From UBA7662 sp036787895 (lineage in GTDB: Bacteria > Bacteroidota > Bacteroidia > UBA7662): a stretch of DNA of 64,000 nucleotides. The position numbers and the translations under genes are program-made. The notes beneath the pieces are model-generated. The model saw nothing but the letters and a program-made list of their open reading frames with translations, was not told the origin of the DNA and did no database searches. Where the stretch lies: contig DAIQOK010000007.1 of assembly GCA_036787895.1 (NCBI GenBank), positions 80,920-144,919 of the forward strand, given 5' to 3'. Positions 7,977-17,484 of this stretch are shown in pieces. Within the stretch, counting starts at the first letter, position 1. The number at the start of each line of letters is the position of its first letter.

Positions 7977-9176
7977 ATGTACAGCAATACCCTCCAACCC
8001 GTACTTACCCAAGAGCTGGCCGACATACGCGAAGCCGGTTTGTATAAAAAAGAACGTATTATCGTTTCTTCCCAGGATGCCGAGATTATGCTCGACAATG
8101 GTCAGCGGGTATTGAATTTCTGTGCCAACAATTACCTCGGATTGTCGAACCACCCACGCATCATTGAAGCCGCCAAAAAAACACTCGACAGCCATGGTTT
8201 CGGCATGTCGTCGGTACGTTTTATCTGCGGCACGCAAGACATCCACAAAGAACTTGAGCAGCGTATCGCCGATTTTTACCAAACCGACGACACCATTTTA
8301 TATGCTGCCGCCTTTGATGCCAACGGCGGTGTTTTTGAGCCCCTCTTCAACGAGCAGGACGCCATCATCAGCGACAGCCTGAACCATGCGTCCATCATCG
8401 ACGGCGTGCGCTTGTGTAAAGCCGCCCGCTATCGTTACGAAAACAACAATATGGCCGATCTGGAAGCCAAACTCCAGGAAGCCCGTGCGGCTGGTCATCG
8501 CAACATTATCATTGTAACAGATGGCGTTTTTTCGATGGATGGATATGTAGCCCAGCTCGACAAAGTGGTGGCACTCGCCAAAAAATACCAGTCGCTCACC
8601 ATGATAGACGAATGTCATGCTGCCGGCTTTTTGGGCAAAACCGGTCGGGGTACACCCGAATTGTGTGGCGTAGTAGGCGAAATCGACATCATCACCGGCA
8701 CCCTTGGCAAAGCCCTCGGTGGTGCCATGGGCGGCTATACCACCGGTCGCCAAGAAATTATTGAATTACTCCGTCAGCGTTCGCGGCCATATCTCTTCTC
8801 CAATTCGCTGGCCCCGGCCATAGTAGGCGCGAGCATAGAAGTCTTCAAAATGCTCGACGAAAGCACCGCCTTGCGTGATAAGCTGGAAGCCAATGTAAAA
8901 CACTTTAAAGCCGGTATCAAAGCGGCTGGTTTCGACTTCAAAGACGGGAATTCGGCCATCGTACCCATTATGTTGTACGACGCCAAGCTCAGCCAGATTA
9001 TGGCCGACCGACTTTTGGAAGAAGGCATTTATGTAATAGGTTTCTTTTTCCCGGTTGTTGCTAAGGGACAGGCCCGCATACGTGTGCAGTTATCAGCAGC
9101 CCATGAAACAGCGCATCTCGACCGCGCCATTGCCGCTTTTACCAAGGTGGGTAAGGAATTAGGCGTCATTAAATAA
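7977..9176 (+). CDS. kbl: Glycine C-acetyltransferase (2-amino-3-ketobutyrate CoA ligase)
   Basis: The 399-residue PLP enzyme of the alpha-oxoamine synthase family cleaves 2-amino-3-oxobutyrate with CoA to glycine and acetyl-CoA, the second step of threonine breakdown. Family features are NFCANNYLGLSNHP, VRFICGTQDIHKELE, the aspartate-histidine motif DECHAAGFLG and the PLP lysine K245 in GTLGKALGGA. The ATG at 7977 gives the length of the E. coli enzyme; the frame is open for 24 more codons upstream that overlap the transporter gene and have no family similarity. No threonine dehydrogenase gene is in the window. pdxJ follows after 6 bp. Confidence 0.93.
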   Translation: MYSNTLQPVLTQELADIREAGLYKKERIIVSSQDAEIMLDNGQRVLNFCANNYLGLSNHPRIIEAAKKTLDSHGFGMSSVRFICGTQDIHKELEQRIADFYQTDDTILYAAAFDANGGVFEPLFNEQDAIISDSLNHASIIDGVRLCKAARYRYENNNMADLEAKLQEARAAGHRNIIIVTDGVFSMDGYVAQLDKVVALAKKYQSLTMIDECHAAGFLGKTGRGTPELCGVVGEIDIITGTLGKALGGAMGGYTTGRQEIIELLRQRSRPYLFSNSLAPAIVGASIEVFKMLDESTALRDKLEANVKHFKAGIKAAGFDFKDGNSAIVPIMLYDAKLSQIMADRLLEEGIYVIGFFFPVVAKGQARIRVQLSAAHETAHLDRAIAAFTKVGKELGVIK

Positions 9177-9182
9177 ACACTA

Positions 9183-9914
9183 TTGGAGGCTGCCGGCTGC
9201 CGTTTATCGGTCAACATCAACAAATTTGCTACCCTGCGTAACAGTCGTGGAGGTAACAATCCCGATTTACTTCGGGTGGCCCGTGATTGTGAGCGTTTTG
9301 GTGCCGAAGGCCTCACTGTGCATCCCCGTCCCGACGAGCGACACATTCGTTATGCCGATGTAACTGCATTAAAGCCGCTACTTACGACCGAATTTAACAT
9401 CGAAGGCAATCCCAAAGAGCCAGCCTTTGTAGAGCTAGTGCTCGCCACCAGTCCTGCTCAGGTTACCCTGGTGCCCGACGCCCAAAATCAACTCACCAGC
9501 GATCATGGTTGGGATACCATTGCAGAACAAAGCTATCTGCAAGACATCATTGGCACTTTCCGGGAGCAAGGCATACGTACAAGCATCTTCCTGAATCCCG
9601 ATCCGGCTTTGGTTGCTGCCGCTAAAACTACCGGCACCGACCGCATTGAGTTGTATACCGAAGCCTATGCCCATCAATACGCACAAAACCGGGAAAAAGC
9701 CATCAAACCATTTATTGAAGCCGCATTGGAAGCGCAAAAACAGGGTTTGGGTTTAAATGCCGGCCACGACCTCAGTCTGGAAAACCTCGGGTATTTCGCG
9801 CAGAATATGCCGGGTTTACTGGAGGTATCCATCGGTCATGCCCTGGTTTGTGATGCCCTGTACCTGGGGCTGGAGAATACCATACAACTGTATTTACGGG
9901 CACTTCGTAAGTAA
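9183..9914 (+). CDS. pdxJ: Pyridoxine 5'-phosphate synthase
   Basis: The 243-residue TIM-barrel enzyme condenses 1-deoxyxylulose 5-phosphate with 3-amino-2-oxopropyl phosphate, the ring-closing step of DXP-dependent vitamin B6 synthesis. Diagnostic segments are LSVNINKFATLRNSRGG, GAEGLTVHPRPDERHIR, FNIEGNP, TLVPD and LNAGHDLSLENL. The likely start is the TTG at 9183, the first start codon after the kbl stop, which lies in the same frame. A GGAGG sits within the first codons, so the exact start is uncertain by a few residues. It probably shares a transcript with kbl, whose product needs PLP. Confidence 0.93.
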   Translation: MEAAGCRLSVNINKFATLRNSRGGNNPDLLRVARDCERFGAEGLTVHPRPDERHIRYADVTALKPLLTTEFNIEGNPKEPAFVELVLATSPAQVTLVPDAQNQLTSDHGWDTIAEQSYLQDIIGTFREQGIRTSIFLNPDPALVAAAKTTGTDRIELYTEAYAHQYAQNREKAIKPFIEAALEAQKQGLGLNAGHDLSLENLGYFAQNMPGLLEVSIGHALVCDALYLGLENTIQLYLRALRK

Positions 9915-10071
9915 ACATCTGAGCTGGACCATGGATTTATTAAGATGATTAGGGTAGTCGCTGATTTTTTGTCTGCGTATGAATTTTAACGTTGTCCAAT
10001 CTACATGAAAACAGCTCCATTTTGAATTTTAGACGCGCAATTTTGAATTAAAGAGAATGGCAGAGATTGTT

Positions 10072-10079
10072 TATTTTTG
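10072..10079 (+). promoter_or_regulatory. Possible -7 box for gcvP
   Basis: TATTTTTG matches the Bacteroidota -7 consensus TAnnTTTG, 58 bp before the gcvP start. The nearest upstream TTTTG lies 26 bp away, too far for a normal -33 box, so the assignment is weak. The rest of 9915-10137 shows no gene or clear terminator. Confidence 0.3.
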
Positions 10080-10137
10080 CCGCGCCTAAGCGCAAACAAA
10101 TCAAGGGCTTGGTGCATTATTTTTTAAATCCTTTTCC

Positions 10138-13011
10138 ATGACCCAGTTTTCCGGCAATTCAGAGTTTCAGGCACGCCATATCGGTCCAAACGCAGCGCAT
10201 ACCGCCCAGATGTTGAAAACCGTTGGCGTAAACAATCTTGAGCAGCTTATCGATGAGACCGTTCCTGCCAATATTCGCCGCAAAGAAGCTCTCAACATCC
10301 CACCGGCATTAAGCGAGCACGAAATGCTGAAACAACTTCGGAAGCTGGCCGACAAAAACAAAGTCTACAAAAGTTACCTCGGCATGGGTTATTACGACGT
10401 CATTGTGCCGGGCGTAATTCAGCGAAACATACTCGAAAATCCAGGTTGGTACACCCAATACACTCCTTATCAGGCCGAAATCGCACAAGGTAGACTTGAA
10501 GCCCTGTTAAATTTCCAAACCATGGTGAATGACCTCACCGGCATGGAAATTTCCAACGCCTCACTTCTCGACGAGGCTACTGCCGCCGGTGAAGCCATGC
10601 TCATGTTGCATGCGCAGAGCAATGCCCACGGTAAAAAATTCTTTGTTTCAGAAAAGTGTTTCCCGCAAACAAAAGCCGTTCTAGAAACACGTGCAGAGCC
10701 CCTCGACATTGAAATTGTTTACGGCCTTGTTGAAAATTTCGACTTCAGCACCGACTACTTCGGCGTGCTTTTCCAATATCCCGATGGCTACGGCTGCATA
10801 CGTGATTACAAAAACTTCTGCGAAAAGGCCAAAGCTGCCGGCATTTATGTAGCTGTGGTGGCCGATTTGATGAGCCTTGTACTGCTGAGCCCACCCGGGG
10901 AGTGGGGAGCTGATGTAGTAGTAGGCTCGGCACAACGTTTTGGCGTACCTATGGGTTATGGTGGTCCGCATGCTGCTTTTTTCGCGACCAAAGAAGCTTA
11001 TAAACGCGACATTCCCGGTCGTTTAATAGGCGTTTCTATCGATAGTCACGGCAACCAGGCTTTCCGCATGGCATTACAAACCCGGGAACAGCATATCCGT
11101 CGTGAGAAAGCTACTTCCAACATCTGTACTGCTCAGGTTTTATTGGCCATAATGGCCAGTATGTATGCCGTTTATCATGGTCCTCAAGGCATACGTGCCA
11201 TCGCACAGCGTATCCATCAGCGGGCAGCGCAACTCGATGTTGCCCTCAAACAACTCGGTTTCAACCAGCTGAATGAGCAGTATTTCGATACCTTGCAGGT
11301 TAAACTCACGGAGGAAGAGCGTGAAAAGCTGCATCGAATCGCGGAATCGAAACAAATCAACCTCAACTTCTTCGTTCCTGGTCAGGTTGGCATTTCGGTC
11401 GACGAAACCACCTCCATAGCCGATTTAGGCCAGGTAATCAGTGTATTTGCCGCCATCACCAATGGCAAACAGGTAGATGTAGATCAGCTCAACCAGGAGG
11501 TTGATGCCAGCATCGACAGTCGTTTTGTACGTAATTCTGCCATTCTCTCCCATCCGGTATTCAACAGCCACCACAGCGAGCATGAGATGCTGCGCTATAT
11601 CAAGCAGCTCGAAAACAAAGATTTATCGTTGTGCCACAGCATGATTGCCCTTGGTTCCTGCACCATGAAGCTGAACGCCACCACCGAGATGGTGCCTGTA
11701 ACCTGGCCCGAATTCGGAGGAATTCATCCTTTTGCGCCACTGAGCCAGGCCGAAGGTTACAAGCAGCTTTTCGACGAGCTCAGCGATTACCTGAAAGATG
11801 TGACCGGATTTGCCGGCATTTCCTTACAACCCAATAGTGGTGCCCAGGGCGAATACGCCGGCTTGATGGTAATTCGTAACTACTTTAAAGCCAAAGGCGA
11901 AGGTCACCGAAATATCGCCCTCATTCCTTCTTCGGCTCATGGTACCAACCCGGCGTCGGCTGTTATGGCAGGCATGAAAGTAGTCGTTACCAAATGCGAC
12001 GAAGCCGGTAATATCGACCTCATCGATCTACGCGAAAAAGCCGAATTACACAAAGACAATCTGGCTGTTTTGATGGTCACTTATCCATCTACCCATGGTG
12101 TTTTTGAAGAAAGCATCATTGAAATTTGTCAGCTCATCCACGACAATGGCGGTCAGGTGTATATGGATGGTGCCAATATGAATGCCCAGGTAGGTTTAAC
12201 CAGTCCCGGATTGATTGGTGCCGACGTTTGTCACCTCAATCTCCATAAAACCTTCTGTATTCCTCATGGCGGTGGCGGACCTGGCATGGGTCCGATTGGA
12301 GTAGCGGCCCATCTTGTGCCTTACTTGCCTGGTCATCCGGTGCAGCAAATCGGCAGCAAAACAGCGATGACGGCTGTTTCGGCAGCTCCCTGGGGAAGTG
12401 CCAGCATTTTGCTCATCAGCTATACCTACATCCGTATGATGGGTCCCGATGGACTTACCAATGCAACCAAATGGGCCATACTCAATGCCAACTACATCAA
12501 AGCACGCCTGGAGCAGCAATACGAAGTGTTGTACAGCGGCAGCAATGGCCGTTGTGCACACGAAATGATCATCGACTTCCGGCCATTCAAACAAACCGCC
12601 GGTTTGGAAGTAGAAGATGTAGCTAAACGTTTAATGGACTACGGCTTTCATGCGCCTACGGTTTCCTTCCCGGTTGCAGGCACCTTGATGATTGAGCCTA
12701 CAGAATCAGAACCATTGCATGAACTGGATCGTTTTTGCGATGCTTTGCTGCTCATCCGTGAAGAAATACGGGAAATCGAAATGGGACTGGCCGACCGGGC
12801 AAACAATGTGTTGAAACATGCGCCTCACACTGTAGGTTTGGTAACCGGCGATAGCTGGGACCGCCCTTACAGTCGCCAAAAGGCTGCCTATCCAGCCACT
12901 TGGGTGGCACGTCACAAATTCTGGCCTTCGGTTGGTCGTATCAACAACACCTATGGCGACCGCAATCTCGTATGTGTATGTCCACCAATGGAAGCCTACG
13001 AAAACGCATAA
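10138..13011 (+). CDS. gcvP: Glycine dehydrogenase (decarboxylating), glycine cleavage P protein
   Basis: The 957-residue protein is the full-length single-chain P protein, which decarboxylates glycine with PLP and passes the aminomethyl group to the lipoyl H protein. The N-terminal half opens with the usual FQARHIGPN and carries YTPYQAEIAQGRLEALLNFQ. The C-terminal half has SCTMKLNATTEM, SAHGTNPASA and the PLP lysine K704 in NLHKTFCIPHGGGGPGMGP. The stretch ends with MEAYE as in homologues. The gcvH and gcvT genes are not in the window. kbl upstream makes glycine, so the two could form a threonine-to-one-carbon route, but they appear to be separate units. A strong terminator follows. Confidence 0.97.
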   Translation: MTQFSGNSEFQARHIGPNAAHTAQMLKTVGVNNLEQLIDETVPANIRRKEALNIPPALSEHEMLKQLRKLADKNKVYKSYLGMGYYDVIVPGVIQRNILENPGWYTQYTPYQAEIAQGRLEALLNFQTMVNDLTGMEISNASLLDEATAAGEAMLMLHAQSNAHGKKFFVSEKCFPQTKAVLETRAEPLDIEIVYGLVENFDFSTDYFGVLFQYPDGYGCIRDYKNFCEKAKAAGIYVAVVADLMSLVLLSPPGEWGADVVVGSAQRFGVPMGYGGPHAAFFATKEAYKRDIPGRLIGVSIDSHGNQAFRMALQTREQHIRREKATSNICTAQVLLAIMASMYAVYHGPQGIRAIAQRIHQRAAQLDVALKQLGFNQLNEQYFDTLQVKLTEEEREKLHRIAESKQINLNFFVPGQVGISVDETTSIADLGQVISVFAAITNGKQVDVDQLNQEVDASIDSRFVRNSAILSHPVFNSHHSEHEMLRYIKQLENKDLSLCHSMIALGSCTMKLNATTEMVPVTWPEFGGIHPFAPLSQAEGYKQLFDELSDYLKDVTGFAGISLQPNSGAQGEYAGLMVIRNYFKAKGEGHRNIALIPSSAHGTNPASAVMAGMKVVVTKCDEAGNIDLIDLREKAELHKDNLAVLMVTYPSTHGVFEESIIEICQLIHDNGGQVYMDGANMNAQVGLTSPGLIGADVCHLNLHKTFCIPHGGGGPGMGPIGVAAHLVPYLPGHPVQQIGSKTAMTAVSAAPWGSASILLISYTYIRMMGPDGLTNATKWAILNANYIKARLEQQYEVLYSGSNGRCAHEMIIDFRPFKQTAGLEVEDVAKRLMDYGFHAPTVSFPVAGTLMIEPTESEPLHELDRFCDALLLIREEIREIEMGLADRANNVLKHAPHTVGLVTGDSWDRPYSRQKAAYPATWVARHKFWPSVGRINNTYGDRNLVCVCPPMEAYENA

Positions 13012-13032
13012 ACAACCACTTTTGCTTGTCAA

Positions 13033-13066
13033 AAGCCCCGGCCAAAGGCTGGGGCTTTTTTTTTTG
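13033..13066 (+). terminator. Rho-independent terminator after gcvP
   Basis: An 11-bp stem (AAGCCCCGGCC with GGCTGGGGCTT, one G-T pair) with a 3-nt AAA loop is followed by an 11-T run. Confidence 0.93.
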
Positions 13067-13177
13067 ACTGTTTGCGGATTTTTGCTCCCGGCTTTCGCCG
13101 TTTGAACTAACAAATATTAACTAAATGACTTTTATGTGAGCAACAAAGTGTAGCTTGCTTTAGCGAAATCTTAATTT

Positions 13178-15040
13178 ATGAAAAAATTATTACTCACCCT
13201 GGCCGGCGTAGCGCTGGTCACCGGCCTGATGGCCCAAACCGGAAGTCGCGGTCAGAAGCGGGCTTTGCAGGAACGACCAGCCCTATATGAAGATGGTCAA
13301 CTTCGACCGGAAGCGGTATTGTGGTCGCAGAACTTCTCTAACACTACCGGTGTAAGCTTTGCACAAACAGCAGCTTCGAGCAATGGTTGGAAGATTATTT
13401 CGGCTTTGGAGCCCAATATCACTGCACAAAATTTTGGCACTACCTTAAATTCCCTCTCAGGAGGCCCTTTTGCCTTCATTAACTCTGATTCATTTCCGAA
13501 TGGTTCGCAGAACAGCTCGCTAATTTTAAAAGTTGGTGTGAGCTTGGCCGGCGTTTCAGGAGTACAGTTGAGTTTTCGGCATTACTTCCGTCGCTTTCAG
13601 GAGCAGCATATTGTTGAAGTCAGTAACGACTCCACTGCCTGGGTAATCGTTTACAACAGCTCGCAAACCATCCCTGTAAACACAACCATTCCAAATGCTA
13701 CTTTGGAGGAAATCAACATCTCTACCGTTGCCGCCAACCAAGCTAATGTATGGGTGCGCTTTCGTTATGTTGGCGCCTGGGATTGGTTTTGGGCGGTAGA
13801 TGATGTAGAGATATCGGATTTGCCACCCAACGACCTTAAATTGGAGGACTACAGTATTGTACCTGAAAAACGACTTGTATTTTATGGAACCAATACCCCG
13901 AACCACAAGACTGATTCGCTTACTTTTCAAGGAGCAGTATTGAACTTTGGCACGAATAGTCAGCCAAACACCCGCATGACGAGTACTATCATGGCCGGTG
14001 CCAATACCCTGTTTAACAATACATCGAGCAGTGTAACTCTGGCCGGTGGCGCCAGAGACACCCTTGAATCGACTGGTGGCTTTAATCTGAATACCGTGAA
14101 TGGCTCCGGCGAATTGGTTGCACGTATATTGTTGCAGTCCGATTCGCTAGATGGCAGTCCGGCCAACAATGAAGTGACCCTACGCTTTAATATCGGCGAC
14201 AGCGTGATGAGCGTAGCGCGTCCAACGGCGGAACGCACCACCACCCTGGGCACAAGCTCCTTTGGCGCCGACAGTCATGACGGCTTCATCCTCGCCTCCT
14301 TAATTGAGCTTTCTGAACAAGACACCATTACCGGCATCAAAATTCGTCTAGGCAACAGTACACCCGGCGCTTTGATTCAAATCAGTGTGAGAGATACCGC
14401 CGGATTGTTTGGCACGCCTGCAGGAGGCATTTCCTTCCCAATTTTAATGGAGGCGGATTTATATACACTCAGCAGTGCCGATACAGCCGCCGGTTATGTC
14501 GTTATACCTATTCCTGACATCCTGGCTGGCTTGCCTCAAAATCGTGTGCTTGCTGCCGGCGCCTATTATGTGGCTGCCGAGCTATATTCGTCGTCAGGAA
14601 CTACACACATTCGGGTAGTAGATGATTTAAGCTATGACCGCTTCCAACCAACTTATGCCTCCATGATTTACATAGCAACAGATGCTACCTGGTATAACAA
14701 TGGGGTATCGATGGCAGTTGAAGGTGTATTTGGTCGTGTTTTATCCAGCAACAGCTCCATTGCGGAATTGGAAAATGGCAACTTAAAATTTGGTGCTGTA
14801 TACCCTAATCCGGCTCAAAATGAGTTGAACTTGCCGTATACCTTAAAAACCAATGCACAGCTGAAAGTGAATGTGCGCGATCTGACCGGTCGTTTGGTTT
14901 ATAATCAAGCGGCACAACATCAAACCGCCGGCGATCACCTGTTTACTTTAGCTCTTGATCAATTACGTTCCGGGGTTTATTTCGTTGAGCTCAATGCCAA
15001 CGGTCAATTACGCCGGCAGAAATTTGTAGTGAATCGTTGA
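13178..15040 (+). CDS. Secreted protein with T9SS sorting domain, first of three paralogues
   Basis: The 620-residue protein begins with a signal peptide (MKKLLLTLAGVALVTGLMAQ). A beta-rich region of the choice-of-anchor-J/MAM-like kind follows (VLWSQNFSN near residue 46, WVRFRYVGAWDWFWAVDD near 200), then a central region starting at PPNDLKLED that is shared with the two following genes. The end is a type A sorting domain (VYPNPAQNELN, RDLTGRLVY, SGVYFVELNANGQLRRQKF), which directs export across the outer membrane by T9SS. No catalytic motif is recognised; an adhesive or cell-surface role is a guess. Each paralogue has the same layout, so the cluster arose by tandem duplication. Confidence 0.85.
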   Translation: MKKLLLTLAGVALVTGLMAQTGSRGQKRALQERPALYEDGQLRPEAVLWSQNFSNTTGVSFAQTAASSNGWKIISALEPNITAQNFGTTLNSLSGGPFAFINSDSFPNGSQNSSLILKVGVSLAGVSGVQLSFRHYFRRFQEQHIVEVSNDSTAWVIVYNSSQTIPVNTTIPNATLEEINISTVAANQANVWVRFRYVGAWDWFWAVDDVEISDLPPNDLKLEDYSIVPEKRLVFYGTNTPNHKTDSLTFQGAVLNFGTNSQPNTRMTSTIMAGANTLFNNTSSSVTLAGGARDTLESTGGFNLNTVNGSGELVARILLQSDSLDGSPANNEVTLRFNIGDSVMSVARPTAERTTTLGTSSFGADSHDGFILASLIELSEQDTITGIKIRLGNSTPGALIQISVRDTAGLFGTPAGGISFPILMEADLYTLSSADTAAGYVVIPIPDILAGLPQNRVLAAGAYYVAAELYSSSGTTHIRVVDDLSYDRFQPTYASMIYIATDATWYNNGVSMAVEGVFGRVLSSNSSIAELENGNLKFGAVYPNPAQNELNLPYTLKTNAQLKVNVRDLTGRLVYNQAAQHQTAGDHLFTLALDQLRSGVYFVELNANGQLRRQKFVVNR

Positions 15041-15065
15041 TTCTTGCTACCAGCAAATTGAATAT

Positions 15066-15090
15066 AAGAGGCCTTTGGGCCTCTTTTTTT
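15066..15090 (+). terminator. Rho-independent terminator after first paralogue
   Basis: A perfect 8-bp stem, AAGAGGCC and GGCCTCTT, with loop TTTG is followed by a T-run. Confidence 0.92.
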
Positions 15091-15344
15091 GTTTTTAGAC
15101 AAACAACACCGCTTGAGTTAACCGCCAAAAAACAGTGGCAAATATATCCCCTTGAATCAAGCCGCAAAAAGTCTGTAGAATCGCCAACAGACGTTAACAA
15201 TTTCCAATTTTATACAATCAAACAAATTCAATGGTCATTCTTAGGTTTTGTTAGCGTCTCTTAGCTTTCGTTGACGTTGCCTACACATTCTTGTGACAAT
15301 GCCCGGCGGGGGTGGGTCTAATTTAGATTTCAAACCCCAACGCT
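15091..15344. other. Intergenic region upstream of second paralogue
   Basis: Together with the terminator this is a 304-bp gap without a gene. TAGCTTTC (15259-15266) differs from the -7 consensus by one base but has no -33 partner. A G-rich then C-rich pair (GGCGGGGGTGGG near 15305 and CCCC just before the start) could fold over the leader. Nothing else is convincing. Confidence 0.3.
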
Positions 15345-17459
15345 ATGAAACGTCTCCTTTTTCTCGGCTTTTTCAGTGTTTCTATTGGTGCTACTGCCCA
15401 AGACAATCACAATCCGGTTGCTAACCGACTAAAACTTCAGCAACTCGGTCAAACAACCACCATCCGGGCTGATTTGCCTACAGCTAACCAGCCTGTTGGT
15501 GTGAACACACCTATTGCCCAACGCTTGCGCCAACAGCAATTGCCGCAAGTCAATAGTATTCGGCTTTCACCACCATATCCGGGATCACCGAGTAATCAAA
15601 GTCCCATCGCCAACCGTTTGCGCTTAAACCCCCTACCAATTGCTCCGGTTAATCACAGCTATCAGGCCCGCATACATAGTGGTGCGCAATTAATTTATGG
15701 CAGCGATTTTAGCGTAGCTGCCGACTGGGTAAGCGGAAAAGCCAGTGGCACTTCCGGCGATTGGGTCATTTCTGCCACCGGAGCAAGTGGTCCCTTTAGT
15801 ATAGGTACCATACAATCTACCACCCGCACCAATGGTTTCGCCAAATTCGACTCTGACCTGGGCTGCAGCGGCAACCAGCATGCTTGGATAAGCATGAGCC
15901 AACCCATCAGCCTCAGCAACCACCCTGCAGTAATCGTTGAGTTTCAACAGTATTACAGTAAATACATCGACTCCACTTTTGTGGATGTAAGTAGCAATGG
16001 CACAAGTTGGATGGCCTATGAAGTCAATAGCCAATATGCCAACAACGATATCTCCCCCAATCCCGAAACCGTTCAGCTCAACATTTCAGCTGCAGCCGGC
16101 GGTCAGCCCTTGGTATGGATTCGTTTTCGCTTTTACAGCCGTACAGCAACTATGGGGCCCGGTGCCGGCTGTGGTTACGCCTGGATGGTAGACGACTTCA
16201 AGGTAATGACCCTGCCCGACAACGACCTGGTGCTGGAGGATCATGCTGTAAACCCCAGTAACAAGCTGCTTTTTTACGGTCGTACACCGATAAACCAACT
16301 CAACGACTCTATCAATTTTATAGCTACAGCGCACAACTTCGGCGCGGCTTCCCAACCCGGAACTTTGATGTATGGTCAGGTTCGCAACGACAATGGCACC
16401 TATCGTTTTGCCGACACCGTATTTCGGAGCACGCCTTTATTGGTAGACGCCAGAGATACATCGGCAACCACCAAGTGGTTTAATATGGTGGGTACACCGA
16501 TTGGTCGTTACAATTATGTTATAGGCTATAAAAGCGACTCGGTAGATGCCACCCCAACCAACAACGCCATTTCGAGAAATTTTTATATAACCGACACTAC
16601 TTATCGCTTATCGTCGGACTTCTCGCGCACCAATGGCCTGACGACCGATAGTTGGGACTATACCGATGATGGCTTGCGCATGGCTGTCTTTTATGAACTG
16701 CCCGAGGGCGACACCATTACGTCTGTAACGGTTCGTTTAACGTCCACGACCCGGGTAGGAGCCTTGCTCCATGCTACTGTCCGCGACACTTTTGGCCTAT
16801 TTACCAATTACCAGGCGGCTTTGCAGAATCCTTCCAGCTTTGCCCCCTTCCTCGAATCGGATATGTATGAAGTTACAGCCGCCGACAGCATAGCAGGCTT
16901 TGCCACCATTACCATTCCTTCGGTTTTATTCGGCGGAACCTTGCAAAACACCATTTTACCTGCCGGCGCCTACTTTGTTGCCGTTGAACTTTTCAGTTCC
17001 AATGGCCAATACCCCTGTGGCGTGCTTGACGATGAAAGTTTCATTGCCTTTATGCCGCCTTACGCCAGCCTCACCTTCATTCCTGCTGACCCTGCTGATC
17101 CCGGAAGCTCACCACGTTGGTGGACCAATGGCACAGCTCATGCCGTCTATGCCAATTTCGGTCGGCCGGGGAATGTAAGCGTAAACGACTTAACACAGTT
17201 CGCTATTGGTTTAAAAGCTTACCCTAATCCAAGTCAAGGTTTGGTTCAAATTGACTTTGAACTGATTCAATCGAGTCCTGTACAACTGCAAATCCGCGAT
17301 ATGCAGGGCAAACTTTTGCAACAAACCAGCTATGGACAGCTAGCTGCCGGCGAACATCGTCAAGAACTCAATCTGAATGGCTTGATGGCAGGCATGTATT
17401 TAATCCAGCTTCAAACCGGCAAACAATCACAGTTCACCAAGCTCATACTTCAACCCTAA
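15345..17459 (+). CDS. Secreted protein with T9SS sorting domain, second of three paralogues
   Basis: The 704-residue protein has a signal peptide to about residue 19, then an N-terminal extension with three copies of an 11-residue motif, PVANRLKLQQL (24-34), PIAQRLRQQQL (56-66) and PIANRLRLNPL (87-97), spaced 31-32 residues apart. Next come the beta-rich region shared with its neighbours (GYAWMVDDFKVMTLPDNDL), the central domain and a C-terminal sorting domain (KAYPNPSQGLVQIDFEL, MAGMYLIQLQTGKQSQFTKL). The repeated motif is absent from the two paralogues and I do not recognise it. The third paralogue follows after 25 bp, so these two are likely co-transcribed. Confidence 0.85.
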   Translation: MKRLLFLGFFSVSIGATAQDNHNPVANRLKLQQLGQTTTIRADLPTANQPVGVNTPIAQRLRQQQLPQVNSIRLSPPYPGSPSNQSPIANRLRLNPLPIAPVNHSYQARIHSGAQLIYGSDFSVAADWVSGKASGTSGDWVISATGASGPFSIGTIQSTTRTNGFAKFDSDLGCSGNQHAWISMSQPISLSNHPAVIVEFQQYYSKYIDSTFVDVSSNGTSWMAYEVNSQYANNDISPNPETVQLNISAAAGGQPLVWIRFRFYSRTATMGPGAGCGYAWMVDDFKVMTLPDNDLVLEDHAVNPSNKLLFYGRTPINQLNDSINFIATAHNFGAASQPGTLMYGQVRNDNGTYRFADTVFRSTPLLVDARDTSATTKWFNMVGTPIGRYNYVIGYKSDSVDATPTNNAISRNFYITDTTYRLSSDFSRTNGLTTDSWDYTDDGLRMAVFYELPEGDTITSVTVRLTSTTRVGALLHATVRDTFGLFTNYQAALQNPSSFAPFLESDMYEVTAADSIAGFATITIPSVLFGGTLQNTILPAGAYFVAVELFSSNGQYPCGVLDDESFIAFMPPYASLTFIPADPADPGSSPRWWTNGTAHAVYANFGRPGNVSVNDLTQFAIGLKAYPNPSQGLVQIDFELIQSSPVQLQIRDMQGKLLQQTSYGQLAAGEHRQELNLNGLMAGMYLIQLQTGKQSQFTKLILQP

Positions 17460-17484
17460 TTCAAATCTTATTCAATTCTATTTT

